Origin: Hymenobacter jeongseonensis
GTDB lineage: Bacteria > Bacteroidota > Bacteroidia > Cytophagales > Hymenobacteraceae
Assembly: GCF_015694725.1 (NCBI RefSeq)
Contig: NZ_JADQDQ010000002.1
Span: forward strand, 1 to 64,000
Direction: 5' to 3'
Length of the DNA: 64,000 nucleotides
The position numbers were made by a program, and so were the translations under genes. This document shows positions 35,633 through 43,741 of the stretch, piece after piece (within the stretch, counting starts at the first letter, position 1; each line of letters begins with the position of its first letter). The notes under the pieces were generated by a model. The model saw only the letters and a program-made list of their open reading frames with translations. It did not search any database and was not told where the DNA came from.

Positions 35633-35728
35633 CCCGTCATGCAGAGCGCAGCGAAGCATCTCGCTTGGGGCAGTAATCACGAGTTGGTGGTGGCACGCGA
35701 GACGCTTCGCTGCGCTCTGCATGACGGG
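35633..35728. repeat. Palindromic intergenic element, copy D
   Basis: Arms 35633-35664 and 35697-35728 match at 31 of 32 bases with a 32-nt spacer. Ends read CCCGTCATGCAG / CTGCATGACGGG. It lies 41 nt after the galT stop and upstream of lacI. Confidence 0.92.
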
Positions 35729-35769
35729 CTGGCGCTATACTTAGCCGGACGGGCAATCTAATACACTAT

Positions 35770-36822
35770 TTACTCCACTGCGCCCTTATAGTGCACTTCC
35801 GATAGCCCGCGCAGCCGGTCGGCGCTGAACTCGGGGGTGATGTCGCGCTGCGGGTCGCCGAGCATTTCGTAGCCCACCATGAACTTGCGCACCGTGGCCG
35901 AGCGCAGCAGCGGGGGGTAAAAATGCATGTGCAGGTGCCATTCGGGGTGTTCCTGGCCGTCGGTGGGGCGCTGGTGCAGGCCGGAGGAATACGGGAAGGA
36001 GATGTTGAACAGGTTGTCGTAGCGGATGGTGAGGCGGCGCATGATGTCGGCCAGGCCGTCGCGCTCCTCCGGGGTGAGCTGAGCAATGTCCTGCACGGCG
36101 CGACGCGAAACCACCAGCGTTTCGAAAGGCCACACCGCCCAAAACGGCACCAGCACCACAAAATGTTCGTTTTCGAGCACCACTCGCTCCTGCTTTTCCA
36201 GCTCGATTTTCAAATAGTCGCTGAGCAAAGTGCGGCCGTGCTCCTGGAAGTAGGCCAGTTGCTGCACGCTTTCCTTGGCGGGCTCGCCGGGCACGGTGCG
36301 CTGCGCCCAAATCTGACCGTGCGGGTGCGGGTTCGAGCAGCCCATCACCGGGCCTTTGTTCTCGAAAATCTGCACGTAGTTGATATCCGGACGGGCGCCG
36401 AGGGTTTGAAATTCCTCGACCCACAAATCCACCACTTTGCGAATGGCGGGCACCGTCATTTGCGGCAAGGTGAGGTCGTGGCGCGGCGAGAAGCAGATGA
36501 CGCGGCACACGCCCGACTCCGCTTCGGCCCGCAACAGTCCGCCTTCGTTGATGCCGCCGGTGGGCACATCGGCCTGCAGGGCCCCAAAGTCATTATTAAA
36601 GACGAACGTGGCGTCGTACTTGGGGTTCACTTCGCCGCCCACTCGGGAGTTGCCCGGGCAGAGGTAGCACGTGGGGTCGTAGGCCGGGCGCTGGTCCGAT
36701 TCGGGCTCTTCCTGCTGGCCCTGCCAGGGGCGCTTGGAACGGTGCGGCGACACAAGGACCCATTCGCCAGCCAAGGCATTGTAGCGGCGGTGCGGGTGTT
36801 CGGTGGAGTCGAAAGAAGACAT
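35770..36822 (-). CDS. galT: Galactose-1-phosphate uridylyltransferase
   Basis: The protein has 350 residues, usual for GalT (about 345-350). It swaps UMP between UDP-glucose and galactose-1-phosphate in the Leloir pathway, in the cytoplasm. The zinc ligands C52 and C55 (CYLC), the [10 protein letters not shown] segment and the catalytic HPH (H166-H168, in [11 protein letters not shown]) are all present. It follows galK on the same strand with 133 bp between them, which holds palindrome copy E. galE is not in the window. Confidence 0.97.
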   Translation of the reverse strand: MSSFDSTEHPHRRYNALAGEWVLVSPHRSKRPWQGQQEEPESDQRPAYDPTCYLCPGNSRVGGEVNPKYDATFVFNNDFGALQADVPTGGINEGGLLRAEAESGVCRVICFSPRHDLTLPQMTVPAIRKVVDLWVEEFQTLGARPDINYVQIFENKGPVMGCSNPHPHGQIWAQRTVPGEPAKESVQQLAYFQEHGRTLLSDYLKIELEKQERVVLENEHFVVLVPFWAVWPFETLVVSRRAVQDIAQLTPEERDGLADIMRRLTIRYDNLFNISFPYSSGLHQRPTDGQEHPEWHLHMHFYPPLLRSATVRKFMVGYEMLGDPQRDITPEFSADRLRGLSEVHYKGAVE

Positions 36823-36852
36823 GCGTTAGTCGTTGTTATTGTAAATCAGAGC

Positions 36853-36938
36853 CGTCATGCAAAGCGCAGCGAAGCATCTCGCGTGCACTCAGTAATTAGT
36901 TATTCCAGGCGAGATGCTTCGCTGTCCTCTGCATGACG
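36853..36938. repeat. Palindromic intergenic element, copy E
   Basis: Arms 36853-36882 and 36909-36938 match at 27 of 30 bases with a 26-nt spacer that contains TAATTAGTTA, as in copy B. It lies 17 nt after the galK stop and upstream of galT. Confidence 0.9.
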
Positions 36939-36955
36939 TTCGGTTTAGTTTTTAA

Positions 36956-38134
36956 CTAACCGGTAACTACCACAGGCACGGCCCCTACCCCGCCCACGAT
37001 GGTCGTTTGGTAGGTTTCGAGCTTGAGGCCCAGTTTCTGCTGATAGGCGGCGCTTACGCTGGCAATGAATTCGTCCACGTGCTGCGGGGCCACCAGGTTG
37101 ATGGTGCAGCCGCCGAAACCACCGCCCATCATGCGCGAGCCGAACACGCCGGGCGCGGCTTTGGCGGCTTCTACCAGCACGTCTAGCTCTTCGCAGCTCA
37201 CTTCGTAGTCGTCGCGCAGGCCGGCGTGGGAGGCGTACATCTCCTGGCCAAAGGCAGCGAGGTCGCCGGCTTCGAGGTGGCGACAGGCGGCTTCCACACG
37301 CAGGTTTTCCTTCACCACGTAGGAGCAGCGGCGGAACACCACGTCGCCGAGTTCGGCGCGGTGGGCTTCGAGCTGCTCCAGGGTGGCGTCGCGCAGGCTT
37401 TGCACGGCGGGGTAGTGCTGCTGGAGCACCGCCACGCCGCGCTCGCACTCCTGCCGGCGGGTGTTGTAGGCGGAGCTAGCTAGGCTGTGCTTCACGCCGG
37501 AGTTGCACAGCACAATGCGGCTGGCTTTGGTATCGAAGGGGAAATAGGCGTAGTCGAGCGAACGGCAGTCGAGGCGCACCACTTGTCCATCGCGCCCAAA
37601 TAGGCTGGCAAACTGGTCCATGATGCCGCACTTCACGCCGGCGTAGGTGTGCTCGGCTTTTTGGGCTACGTGGGCCAGTTCCATTTTATCGAGGCCGGCG
37701 CCCAGCAGGTGGTTGAGCGCGAACGCCAGGCCGCATTCCACAGCGGCCGAGGATGACATGCCCGCCCCAATAGGAATAGTGCCGCCAAAGACGCAGTCAA
37801 ACCCTTGAATCTCGACTTCCCGCTGCTGCAGCTGGGCCACCACGCCCAACAGGTAATTGGCCCAATGCGTGTCGCTCAGGCTGACTTCGGCGGGGCTGGC
37901 CAGCTCAAACGTTTCGCTCAAATCGTGGGCCACCAGGCGGATGGCCGTGCCCCCGTTTAGGCCCACCGCAAAAATCATTTCCTTGTCCACCGCCGCCGGC
38001 AGCACGAAGCCGCCGTTGTAATCGGTGTGCTCGCCGATAAGGTTGACGCGGCCGGGGGCGCGCACCAGCATGGGCTCATAGCCAAAACGCTGCTGAAAAT
38101 CGGAATGGATGGCGTGAACAAGGGACGCAGACAT
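36956..38134 (-). CDS. galK: Galactokinase
   Basis: The protein has 392 residues, a GHMP kinase that phosphorylates galactose at C1 with ATP. The galactokinase signature GRVNLIGEHTDYN lies at 28-40, the phosphate loop GAGMSSSAA at about 123-131, and motif 3 GSRMMGGGFGGC near the C-terminus. It is the first gene of the minus-strand galK-galT-lacI run, with its promoter in the 385-bp region shared with the divergent GH5-like gene where a LacI-type operator lies. Confidence 0.97.
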   Translation of the reverse strand: MSASLVHAIHSDFQQRFGYEPMLVRAPGRVNLIGEHTDYNGGFVLPAAVDKEMIFAVGLNGGTAIRLVAHDLSETFELASPAEVSLSDTHWANYLLGVVAQLQQREVEIQGFDCVFGGTIPIGAGMSSSAAVECGLAFALNHLLGAGLDKMELAHVAQKAEHTYAGVKCGIMDQFASLFGRDGQVVRLDCRSLDYAYFPFDTKASRIVLCNSGVKHSLASSAYNTRRQECERGVAVLQQHYPAVQSLRDATLEQLEAHRAELGDVVFRRCSYVVKENLRVEAACRHLEAGDLAAFGQEMYASHAGLRDDYEVSCEELDVLVEAAKAAPGVFGSRMMGGGFGGCTINLVAPQHVDEFIASVSAAYQQKLGLKLETYQTTIVGGVGAVPVVVTG

Positions 38135-38255
38135 GGGCGGGTTTGATGGTTGGAGAGGAAGGACTACGACACGGAAAGGAGTACGCAGTTTGGAGCCAAA
38201 AGGCCAAGCGGCAGCAAACGGCGCCGGAAAAGTAGCACGTAACTCCAGAATCTGC

Positions 38256-38267
38256 GCAAACGTTTGC
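38256..38267. promoter_or_regulatory. LacI-family operator, perfect 12-bp palindrome
   Basis: GCAAACGTTTGC is a perfect palindrome with the central CG typical of LacI/GalR-family operators. It lies 122 bp upstream of galK and overlaps the TTTG (-33) element of the predicted GH5-like promoter, so binding would block that promoter directly. The likely ligand is the LacI protein encoded at 34486-35514. Confidence 0.7.
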
Positions 38268-38293
38268 CATTAAAATTCGCGGTGGTACTTTCG
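38263..38293 (+). promoter_or_regulatory. Predicted Bacteroidota-type promoter for the GH5-like gene
   Basis: TTTG at 38263-38266 and TACTTTCG at 38286-38293 (one mismatch to TAnnTTTG) are separated by 19 nt, the expected spacing. Transcription would begin near 38300. The -33 part lies inside the LacI palindrome. Confidence 0.55.
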
Positions 38294-38519
38294 GGCTTCC
38301 GAGTTCTGATTCCTTGCCTCCCTGCTTGCCTGGTCACAACCGAGCATGCGCCACCTACTAACCACGCGACTGCTTCTCCTAGTAATCCTGCTTTCCCATT
38401 CGCCAAAACACCTGATTTTCTGCTTGGTGCAAGTCCAGCTCTCGCGGCTGCCCTTTGCCAGTTTCGCAATTTCCAGCCAACTTTCCCAGCTCCGGCTTTT
38501 TTCTCTTCACTTCCGTCGC

Positions 38520-41108
38520 ATGCTCCACCGCCTTTCCTTTTTGCTGCTGCTCACTTTTTTTTATCATTCGATTGTGCCACCCACGGCTGCCGGCCAGTCG
38601 GCAGGACGGGAGCCGAGCGGCGATGTATTCGTGGATAAAAACGGCGTGCTGCGCTGGGCAAAGGGCAAGCAAGAAGTAGCCCTGTTTGGGGTGAACTACA
38701 CCACGCCGTTTGCGCACGCCTACCGGGCCCACCAGCGGTTGGGCGTATCGCACGAGCAGGCCATTGCGCAGGACGTGTACCACCTTTCACGCCTTGGCGT
38801 CGACGCGTTTCGGGTGCACGTCTGGGACGTCGAAATCACGGACACTATCGGCAACTTGCAGGAGAATGAGCACCTGAAGTTGCTGGATTTCCTGGTAAAC
38901 CAACTCAAGCAGCGCGGCATCAAAATCATTCTCACCCCCATTGCCTACTGGAACAACGGGTACCCTGAGAAAGACACCGGCACAGGCTTTTCCAGCATTT
39001 ACTCCAAGTACCAGGCCTACACCAACCCGCGCGCCATTGCGGCCCAGGAGCGCTACCTCACGCAGTTCCTCAACCACCGCAACCCCTACACCAACCAGCT
39101 CAACCGCGAAGACCCGGACATCATTGCCTACGAGGTGTGCAACGAGCCAAAGTACGGCAAGCCCGAAGCCCAAATCACCAGTTTCGCCAACCGCATGGCG
39201 CAGGCCATCCGGGCCACCGGCTGCCGCAAGCCGGTGTTCTACAACGTGTCGGAAAACCCCGATGTGTACGAGGGCGTGCTCAACGCCAAGGTAGACGGCC
39301 TTACCTACCAGTGGTACCCGCAGGGGCTGGTGAGCGGGCACGCGCTGCGCGGCAATTTCCTGCCCTACGTCGACCAGTACCCCATTCCCTACAGCAAGGA
39401 CCCGCGCTTCACGTCACGGGCCAAGATGGTGTACGAGTTCGAGTCGGCCGACATTATCCAGCCGGTGATGTACCCGTTTATGGCCCGCAGCTTCCGCGAA
39501 GCCGGTTTCCAGTGGGCCACGCAGTTTGCCTACGACCCCCTGGCCATTGCTTACGCCAACACCGAGTACCAGACCCACTACCTGAACCTGGCCTACACGC
39601 CAGCCAAAGCCCTAAGCCTGCTGATTGCCGGCAAGGTGTTCCGCAACGTGAAGCGCGGGCAGTCGTTTGGCCGCTACCCGCAGGACTCCGTTTTCAATGA
39701 ATTTCGGGTGAGCTACCGCCAGCAGCTGAGCGAGATGAACACGCCGGAAGAATTCTACTACACCAACTCGACCGCCACCGCGCCGAAGCAGCCGGCCAAG
39801 CTGCGGCATCTGGCGGGCGTGGGCTCGTCGGCAGTGGTGCGCTACGGCGGCACCGGCGCCTATTTTCTGGATAAGCTGGCCCCCGGCGTGTGGCGGCTGG
39901 AAGTAATGCCCGACGCCGTGCCCATCCGCGACCCGTTTGAGAAGGCGTCGCTGAGCAAGCCCGTGACGCAGATTTTGTGGAATGAGCGGCCGCTGCAAGT
40001 GGCGCTGCTGGAGTTGGGCACGAGTTTCTCCATCAAAGGCCTGAATGCGAACAACCCGACCCAGGCGCAGGCCGCCAATGGCCGCACCACCGTGCGGCCC
40101 GGCGTGTACTTGCTGTCCGCCGCAGGCAAATCAACCTACGCTTTCACTGGGCAGTCGACGTTCAATCGCATCAAGCTGGGCGAATTCGTAGCTCCGGCGG
40201 CTACCCAACTGGGCCCGCAGGTGCTGCACACGCCGCCCGCGCAGGCGGTGGCCGGCCAGCCGCTGCGCATTGCGGCCACGCTCACCGGCCTGGCGCCGGG
40301 CGACAGTGCGTTTCTGGTGGCCCAGCACTACTACGGCCGCACCCGCACCCTGCCGATGTCCACCGCTACTTATGCCACGGTGGAGGCCACCGTGCCGGCC
40401 GACTTGCTCTACGCCGGCCAGCTCCGCTATTGGATAGTGCTGCGCAAGGGCGGCCAGTCGTTCACCTTCCCCGGCGGCTTCGGCGGCGAGCCCCGCAACT
40501 GGGACTACGCCCACGCCGAGCATTTTGCCGTGCCCATCGTGGCGGCTGGCACGCCTTTGCCCCTCTTCCAAGCCCACCTCGACCAAGAGCGGATTGAGGC
40601 CCGCGGCATTGCCTCCACCGCTTGGACCGACTACGTGACTTTGCCCAGCGGCAGCTTGGCGCTGCGCTTGGTGCAGGGCGCGCCCCGCAACGGGCAGCCC
40701 GCCGCCACCGGCCCCGCGGCCAATCTGCGGGCCTATTTCGGCGACAAACTGGCCAGCCGCCAGGCCGACTTGGCCGGTTTCAAGGAAGTGGTGGTGCGGG
40801 CCCGCAGCAGCCAGCCCGGCACCTCGGTCAAGCTGACGATGATGACCAAAGACGCTGTGGCTTACTCCGCTCCGCTTGCGCTGAGCGCCGAGGTGCAGGA
40901 CGTCCGCATTCCCTTGAGCGCCTTCCAGCCCGATGCGCTGCTGCTGGTGCCCCGGCCCTACCCGGGCTTCCTGCCCCTGAGCTACCAGTCGGGCAGCAAA
41001 GCCGCGCTCAGGCTTGCCGATGCTGAGGTGTTGCAAGTAGTGTGGGAGGCTGCGGCCGTCACTGGCAGTCCGCTGAGTGTTGATATTGAGTCGATTTCGC
41101 TCCACTAA
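38520..41108 (+). CDS. Secreted GH5-like glycoside hydrolase
   Basis: The protein has 862 residues from ATG 38520, chosen because it starts a normal signal peptide (MLHRLSFLLLLTFFYH, cleavage near AAGQ). A TIM-barrel (about 45-400) has the clan GH-A pair: acid/base E209 in YEVCNEPKYG and nucleophile E306 in VYEFE. The C-terminal half is beta-rich with jelly-roll-like modules (about 470-860), probably carbohydrate-binding; there is no T9SS domain. It would cut a beta-mannan, beta-glucan or galactoside outside the cytoplasm; the exact GH5 subfamily is unclear. It leads the plus-strand galactoside cluster, next to the LacI operator. Confidence 0.8.
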   Translation: MLHRLSFLLLLTFFYHSIVPPTAAGQSAGREPSGDVFVDKNGVLRWAKGKQEVALFGVNYTTPFAHAYRAHQRLGVSHEQAIAQDVYHLSRLGVDAFRVHVWDVEITDTIGNLQENEHLKLLDFLVNQLKQRGIKIILTPIAYWNNGYPEKDTGTGFSSIYSKYQAYTNPRAIAAQERYLTQFLNHRNPYTNQLNREDPDIIAYEVCNEPKYGKPEAQITSFANRMAQAIRATGCRKPVFYNVSENPDVYEGVLNAKVDGLTYQWYPQGLVSGHALRGNFLPYVDQYPIPYSKDPRFTSRAKMVYEFESADIIQPVMYPFMARSFREAGFQWATQFAYDPLAIAYANTEYQTHYLNLAYTPAKALSLLIAGKVFRNVKRGQSFGRYPQDSVFNEFRVSYRQQLSEMNTPEEFYYTNSTATAPKQPAKLRHLAGVGSSAVVRYGGTGAYFLDKLAPGVWRLEVMPDAVPIRDPFEKASLSKPVTQILWNERPLQVALLELGTSFSIKGLNANNPTQAQAANGRTTVRPGVYLLSAAGKSTYAFTGQSTFNRIKLGEFVAPAATQLGPQVLHTPPAQAVAGQPLRIAATLTGLAPGDSAFLVAQHYYGRTRTLPMSTATYATVEATVPADLLYAGQLRYWIVLRKGGQSFTFPGGFGGEPRNWDYAHAEHFAVPIVAAGTPLPLFQAHLDQERIEARGIASTAWTDYVTLPSGSLALRLVQGAPRNGQPAATGPAANLRAYFGDKLASRQADLAGFKEVVVRARSSQPGTSVKLTMMTKDAVAYSAPLALSAEVQDVRIPLSAFQPDALLLVPRPYPGFLPLSYQSGSKAALRLADAEVLQVVWEAAAVTGSPLSVDIESISLH

Positions 41109-41191
41109 GAACAACACCGGGGGCGGCCTTCGGCGTCCCGGCATTTTTCAAAATCGCTTTGCCATATTCCCCTGATAAATCCACTGCCCTT

Positions 41192-43606
41192 ATGCCCGCC
41201 ACTCCTCTGCTTTCCCGCTTTGTACTCCGCCCATGCAGCGGCCTATTGCTAGTTGCTGGCCTCAGCCAGTGCGCTGGCTCGGCCGGCACGGCGGCCAAAC
41301 CAGAGGCGCTGCCCGCCGTGGTGGCCTTCAACCAGGACTGGCAGTTCGTAAGAGACGTGGACACCACTGTCACCGCCAACTACTTCAGCAAAACTGGGAG
41401 TACGGCTCCGTGGGCCGCCATTTCCTTGCCGCACACGCCGCGCATCGAGCCCGTCACGACCGAACAGCAGCAGTGGCAGGGCATCAGCTTCTACCGCAAG
41501 TTTTTTCGGGTGCCAGCAGCTGGGCCGGGGCCGCGCGTGGCGATTGAGTTCGGGGCCGCCATGCACACGGCCGACGTGTACCTGAATGGCCAAAAACTGC
41601 AGCGCCACCTGGGCGGCTACCTTCCCTTCACCGTGGACATTTCCCGCCAAGTGAAATACGGCGAGGAAAACTGCTTGGTCGTGCGCCTCAACAACCAGGA
41701 CAGCCCGGTGGTGCCGCCCGGCAAGCCGCTTAAAGGCTTGGATTTCAATTTCTACGGCGGCCTCTACCGCCCGGCCCGGCTCATTCTCACTGACGCGCTG
41801 CACATTGCCAATGCCGTGCAGGCCAACCGCGTGGCGGGCGGTGGCCTGCTGCTGCACTACGAAAACGTGAGCCCCCAAGCCGCTACCCTGCACCTGCAAA
41901 CCGACCTGCAAAACGACGCTTCACAAGCCCAAACCGCCCAGGTGCGCACCGTACTGCTCAATGAAAAAGACCAGGAAGTAGCGCGGGCCACCAGCGAAGC
42001 CGCGAGCATTGCGCCCGGCGCGTTTGCCCAAGTGAAGCAGCAATTGAGCATTGCGCAGCCGCAGTTGTGGTCGCCCGACCAGCCCTACTTGTATCGGGCC
42101 GTGGTGGAAGTGCTGCGCGATGGCAAAGTCATCGACCGCCAGGAAACCACCACGGGCGTGCGCAGCATCCGCTTCGCGGCCAAAAGCTTCACCCTCAACG
42201 GCCAGCCGCTGCGCCTGCGCGGCACCAACCGCCACCAGGAATACCCTTATCTCGGCTACGCCATTTCGGACAACGCGCAGTACCGCGACGCCTGGAAAAT
42301 CAAGGACGCGGGCTTCAATTTTGTGCGCTGCTCGCACTACCCGCCCTCCGAAGCTTTCTTGCAAGCCTGCGATGAGCTGGGGCTGCTGGTGATGGACTCC
42401 ACGCCGGGCTGGCAGTTTTTTGGCAATGCCGAGTTTCAAAAGAATAGCCTGCAGGACATCCGCGCCATGGTGCGGCGCGACCGCAACCACCCCAGCATTG
42501 TGCTGTGGGAGGCGGCCCTCAACGAGTCGGACATGGCCAAGCCCTTCATGGACGCAGCGCACAAAGCCGTGCACGAGGAACTGCCGTTCACCGAAGGCGT
42601 GTACTCCTGCGGTTGGCTCGACTACGCGTACGACGTCTTCATTCCGGCCCGGCAGCACCTCAAAGCCCCCGATTATTTCAACAAATACGCCAAGGACAAG
42701 CCCCTTTTTCTGTGCGAATACGGCGACTGGGAATACTACGCCCACAACGCCGGCTTCAACCAAACGGCTTTCTCGGGCCTAAAGGAATCGGAACGCACCT
42801 CGCGCCAGCTGCGCGGGCAGGGCGAACGGGCGCTGACCCAGCAGGCTCTCAACTTCCAGGAGGCCCACAACGACAACTTCCGCGGGCCGGCCGTGGGCGA
42901 TGCCAACTGGCTGATGTTTGATTACAAGCGGGGCTACGCGCCGGACATTGAGTCGTCGGGCGTGGCCGACATTTTCCGGCTGCCCAAGTTTGCCTACTAC
43001 TTCTACCAGAGCCAGAACGGGCCGGTGGCAGGCCGCAACGGCTTCGGCCAGCCCGTGGTGTACATCGCCAACTTCTGGCAGCCCACCTCGGCCAAGCAAG
43101 TGGTGGTGTACAGCAACTGCGACGAAGTGGAGCTGCAGCTCAACGGCAAGGCCGTGGCCCGGCAGCGCCCCGACGCCAGCAAATTTGCCGACCGGCTGGC
43201 CCACGCGCCCTTCACGTTCACGGTACCGGCTTTCGCGCCCGGCACGCTGCGGGCCGTGGCTTATCGCAACGGCAAATCGGCGGCCACCGCCGAGCGGCGC
43301 ACGCCCGGCGCGGCCCACCACCTGCAGCTGCGCTACGACCGCAGCGGCCGCGACGCGGGCCGGCAGGACGTGCTGTTTGTGTATGCCGACGTGGTAGACG
43401 CCGCCGGCACCGTGCTGCCAGACGCTACCAACAACGTCCGCTTCGCCCTCAAGGGCGCCGGTGAGCTCGTTGGCGAAAACCCCGTGCGGGCCGAGGCCGG
43501 CATTGCCACGGTGCTGTTGAAAACCGGCCAAAACCAGGAGAGTGTTCAGCTGACCGCTACGGCCGATGGGCTGGCCGAGGCTGGCCTGAAAATCGACATT
43601 CGCTAA
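41192..43606 (+). CDS. Family 2 glycoside hydrolase lipoprotein, probable beta-galactosidase
   Basis: The protein has 804 residues from ATG 41192; a TTG at 41159 is in frame but adds a tail before the lipoprotein signal. The lipobox is LSQC (about 27). The order is sugar-binding jelly roll (about 55-200), Ig-like domain (about 200-305), TIM barrel with acid/base E445 in the AALNES segment and nucleophile E509 in LCEYGDWE, then extra beta domains to the end. It hydrolyses terminal beta-galactosides or related sugars, most likely in the periplasm or at the surface, feeding galactose to galK and galT. The context strongly favours galactose. Confidence 0.86.
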   Translation: MPATPLLSRFVLRPCSGLLLVAGLSQCAGSAGTAAKPEALPAVVAFNQDWQFVRDVDTTVTANYFSKTGSTAPWAAISLPHTPRIEPVTTEQQQWQGISFYRKFFRVPAAGPGPRVAIEFGAAMHTADVYLNGQKLQRHLGGYLPFTVDISRQVKYGEENCLVVRLNNQDSPVVPPGKPLKGLDFNFYGGLYRPARLILTDALHIANAVQANRVAGGGLLLHYENVSPQAATLHLQTDLQNDASQAQTAQVRTVLLNEKDQEVARATSEAASIAPGAFAQVKQQLSIAQPQLWSPDQPYLYRAVVEVLRDGKVIDRQETTTGVRSIRFAAKSFTLNGQPLRLRGTNRHQEYPYLGYAISDNAQYRDAWKIKDAGFNFVRCSHYPPSEAFLQACDELGLLVMDSTPGWQFFGNAEFQKNSLQDIRAMVRRDRNHPSIVLWEAALNESDMAKPFMDAAHKAVHEELPFTEGVYSCGWLDYAYDVFIPARQHLKAPDYFNKYAKDKPLFLCEYGDWEYYAHNAGFNQTAFSGLKESERTSRQLRGQGERALTQQALNFQEAHNDNFRGPAVGDANWLMFDYKRGYAPDIESSGVADIFRLPKFAYYFYQSQNGPVAGRNGFGQPVVYIANFWQPTSAKQVVVYSNCDEVELQLNGKAVARQRPDASKFADRLAHAPFTFTVPAFAPGTLRAVAYRNGKSAATAERRTPGAAHHLQLRYDRSGRDAGRQDVLFVYADVVDAAGTVLPDATNNVRFALKGAGELVGENPVRAEAGIATVLLKTGQNQESVQLTATADGLAEAGLKIDIR

Positions 43607-43609
43607 GCC

Positions 43610-43635
43610 AAGCGCGGCCCCGGCGGGCCGCGCTT
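43610..43635 (+). terminator. Hairpin after the GH2 gene
   Basis: Perfect 11-bp stem (43610-43620 / 43625-43635) with a 4-nt loop, starting 4 nt after the stop; followed by TGATT. It suggests the GH53 gene downstream has its own promoter. Confidence 0.7.
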
Positions 43636-43651
43636 TGATTACGCATTTTAC

Positions 43652-43663
43652 TCAATCGTTTGC
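43652..43663. promoter_or_regulatory. Second LacI-type operator candidate, upstream of GH53
   Basis: TCAATCGTTTGC matches the perfect palindrome at 38256-38267 at 10 of 12 positions, including the whole right half and its TTTG. It lies about 80 bp before the GH53 start. A TAAATTTC box at 43687-43694 could be the -7 element, with a wide spacing of 24 nt. Confidence 0.5.
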
Positions 43664-43741
43664 GCTACAAAAACTTGGCGCTTAATTAAATTTCACCGCC
43701 CCCCTGCACTCGTAGCAGGCCGTCTCCTTTCCCAAAAACGA

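Larger units (their letters stand above)
38135..38519. other. Divergent regulatory region between galK and the GH5-like gene
   Basis: A 385-bp region holding the LacI-type palindrome at 38256-38267 and a plus-strand promoter (TTTG at 38263-38266, TACTTTCG at 38286-38293). A frame starting at ATG 38346 runs into the GH5-like gene but would put two hydrophobic segments before the mature protein; this part is treated as leader. I saw no clear minus-strand promoter for galK. Confidence 0.5.

Noticed and set aside
41151..41160. AAATCGCTTT upstream of the GH2 gene as a third LacI operator
   Set aside because: Only a loose fit: about half of the positions match the 12-bp palindrome and no -7 box follows at the right distance.
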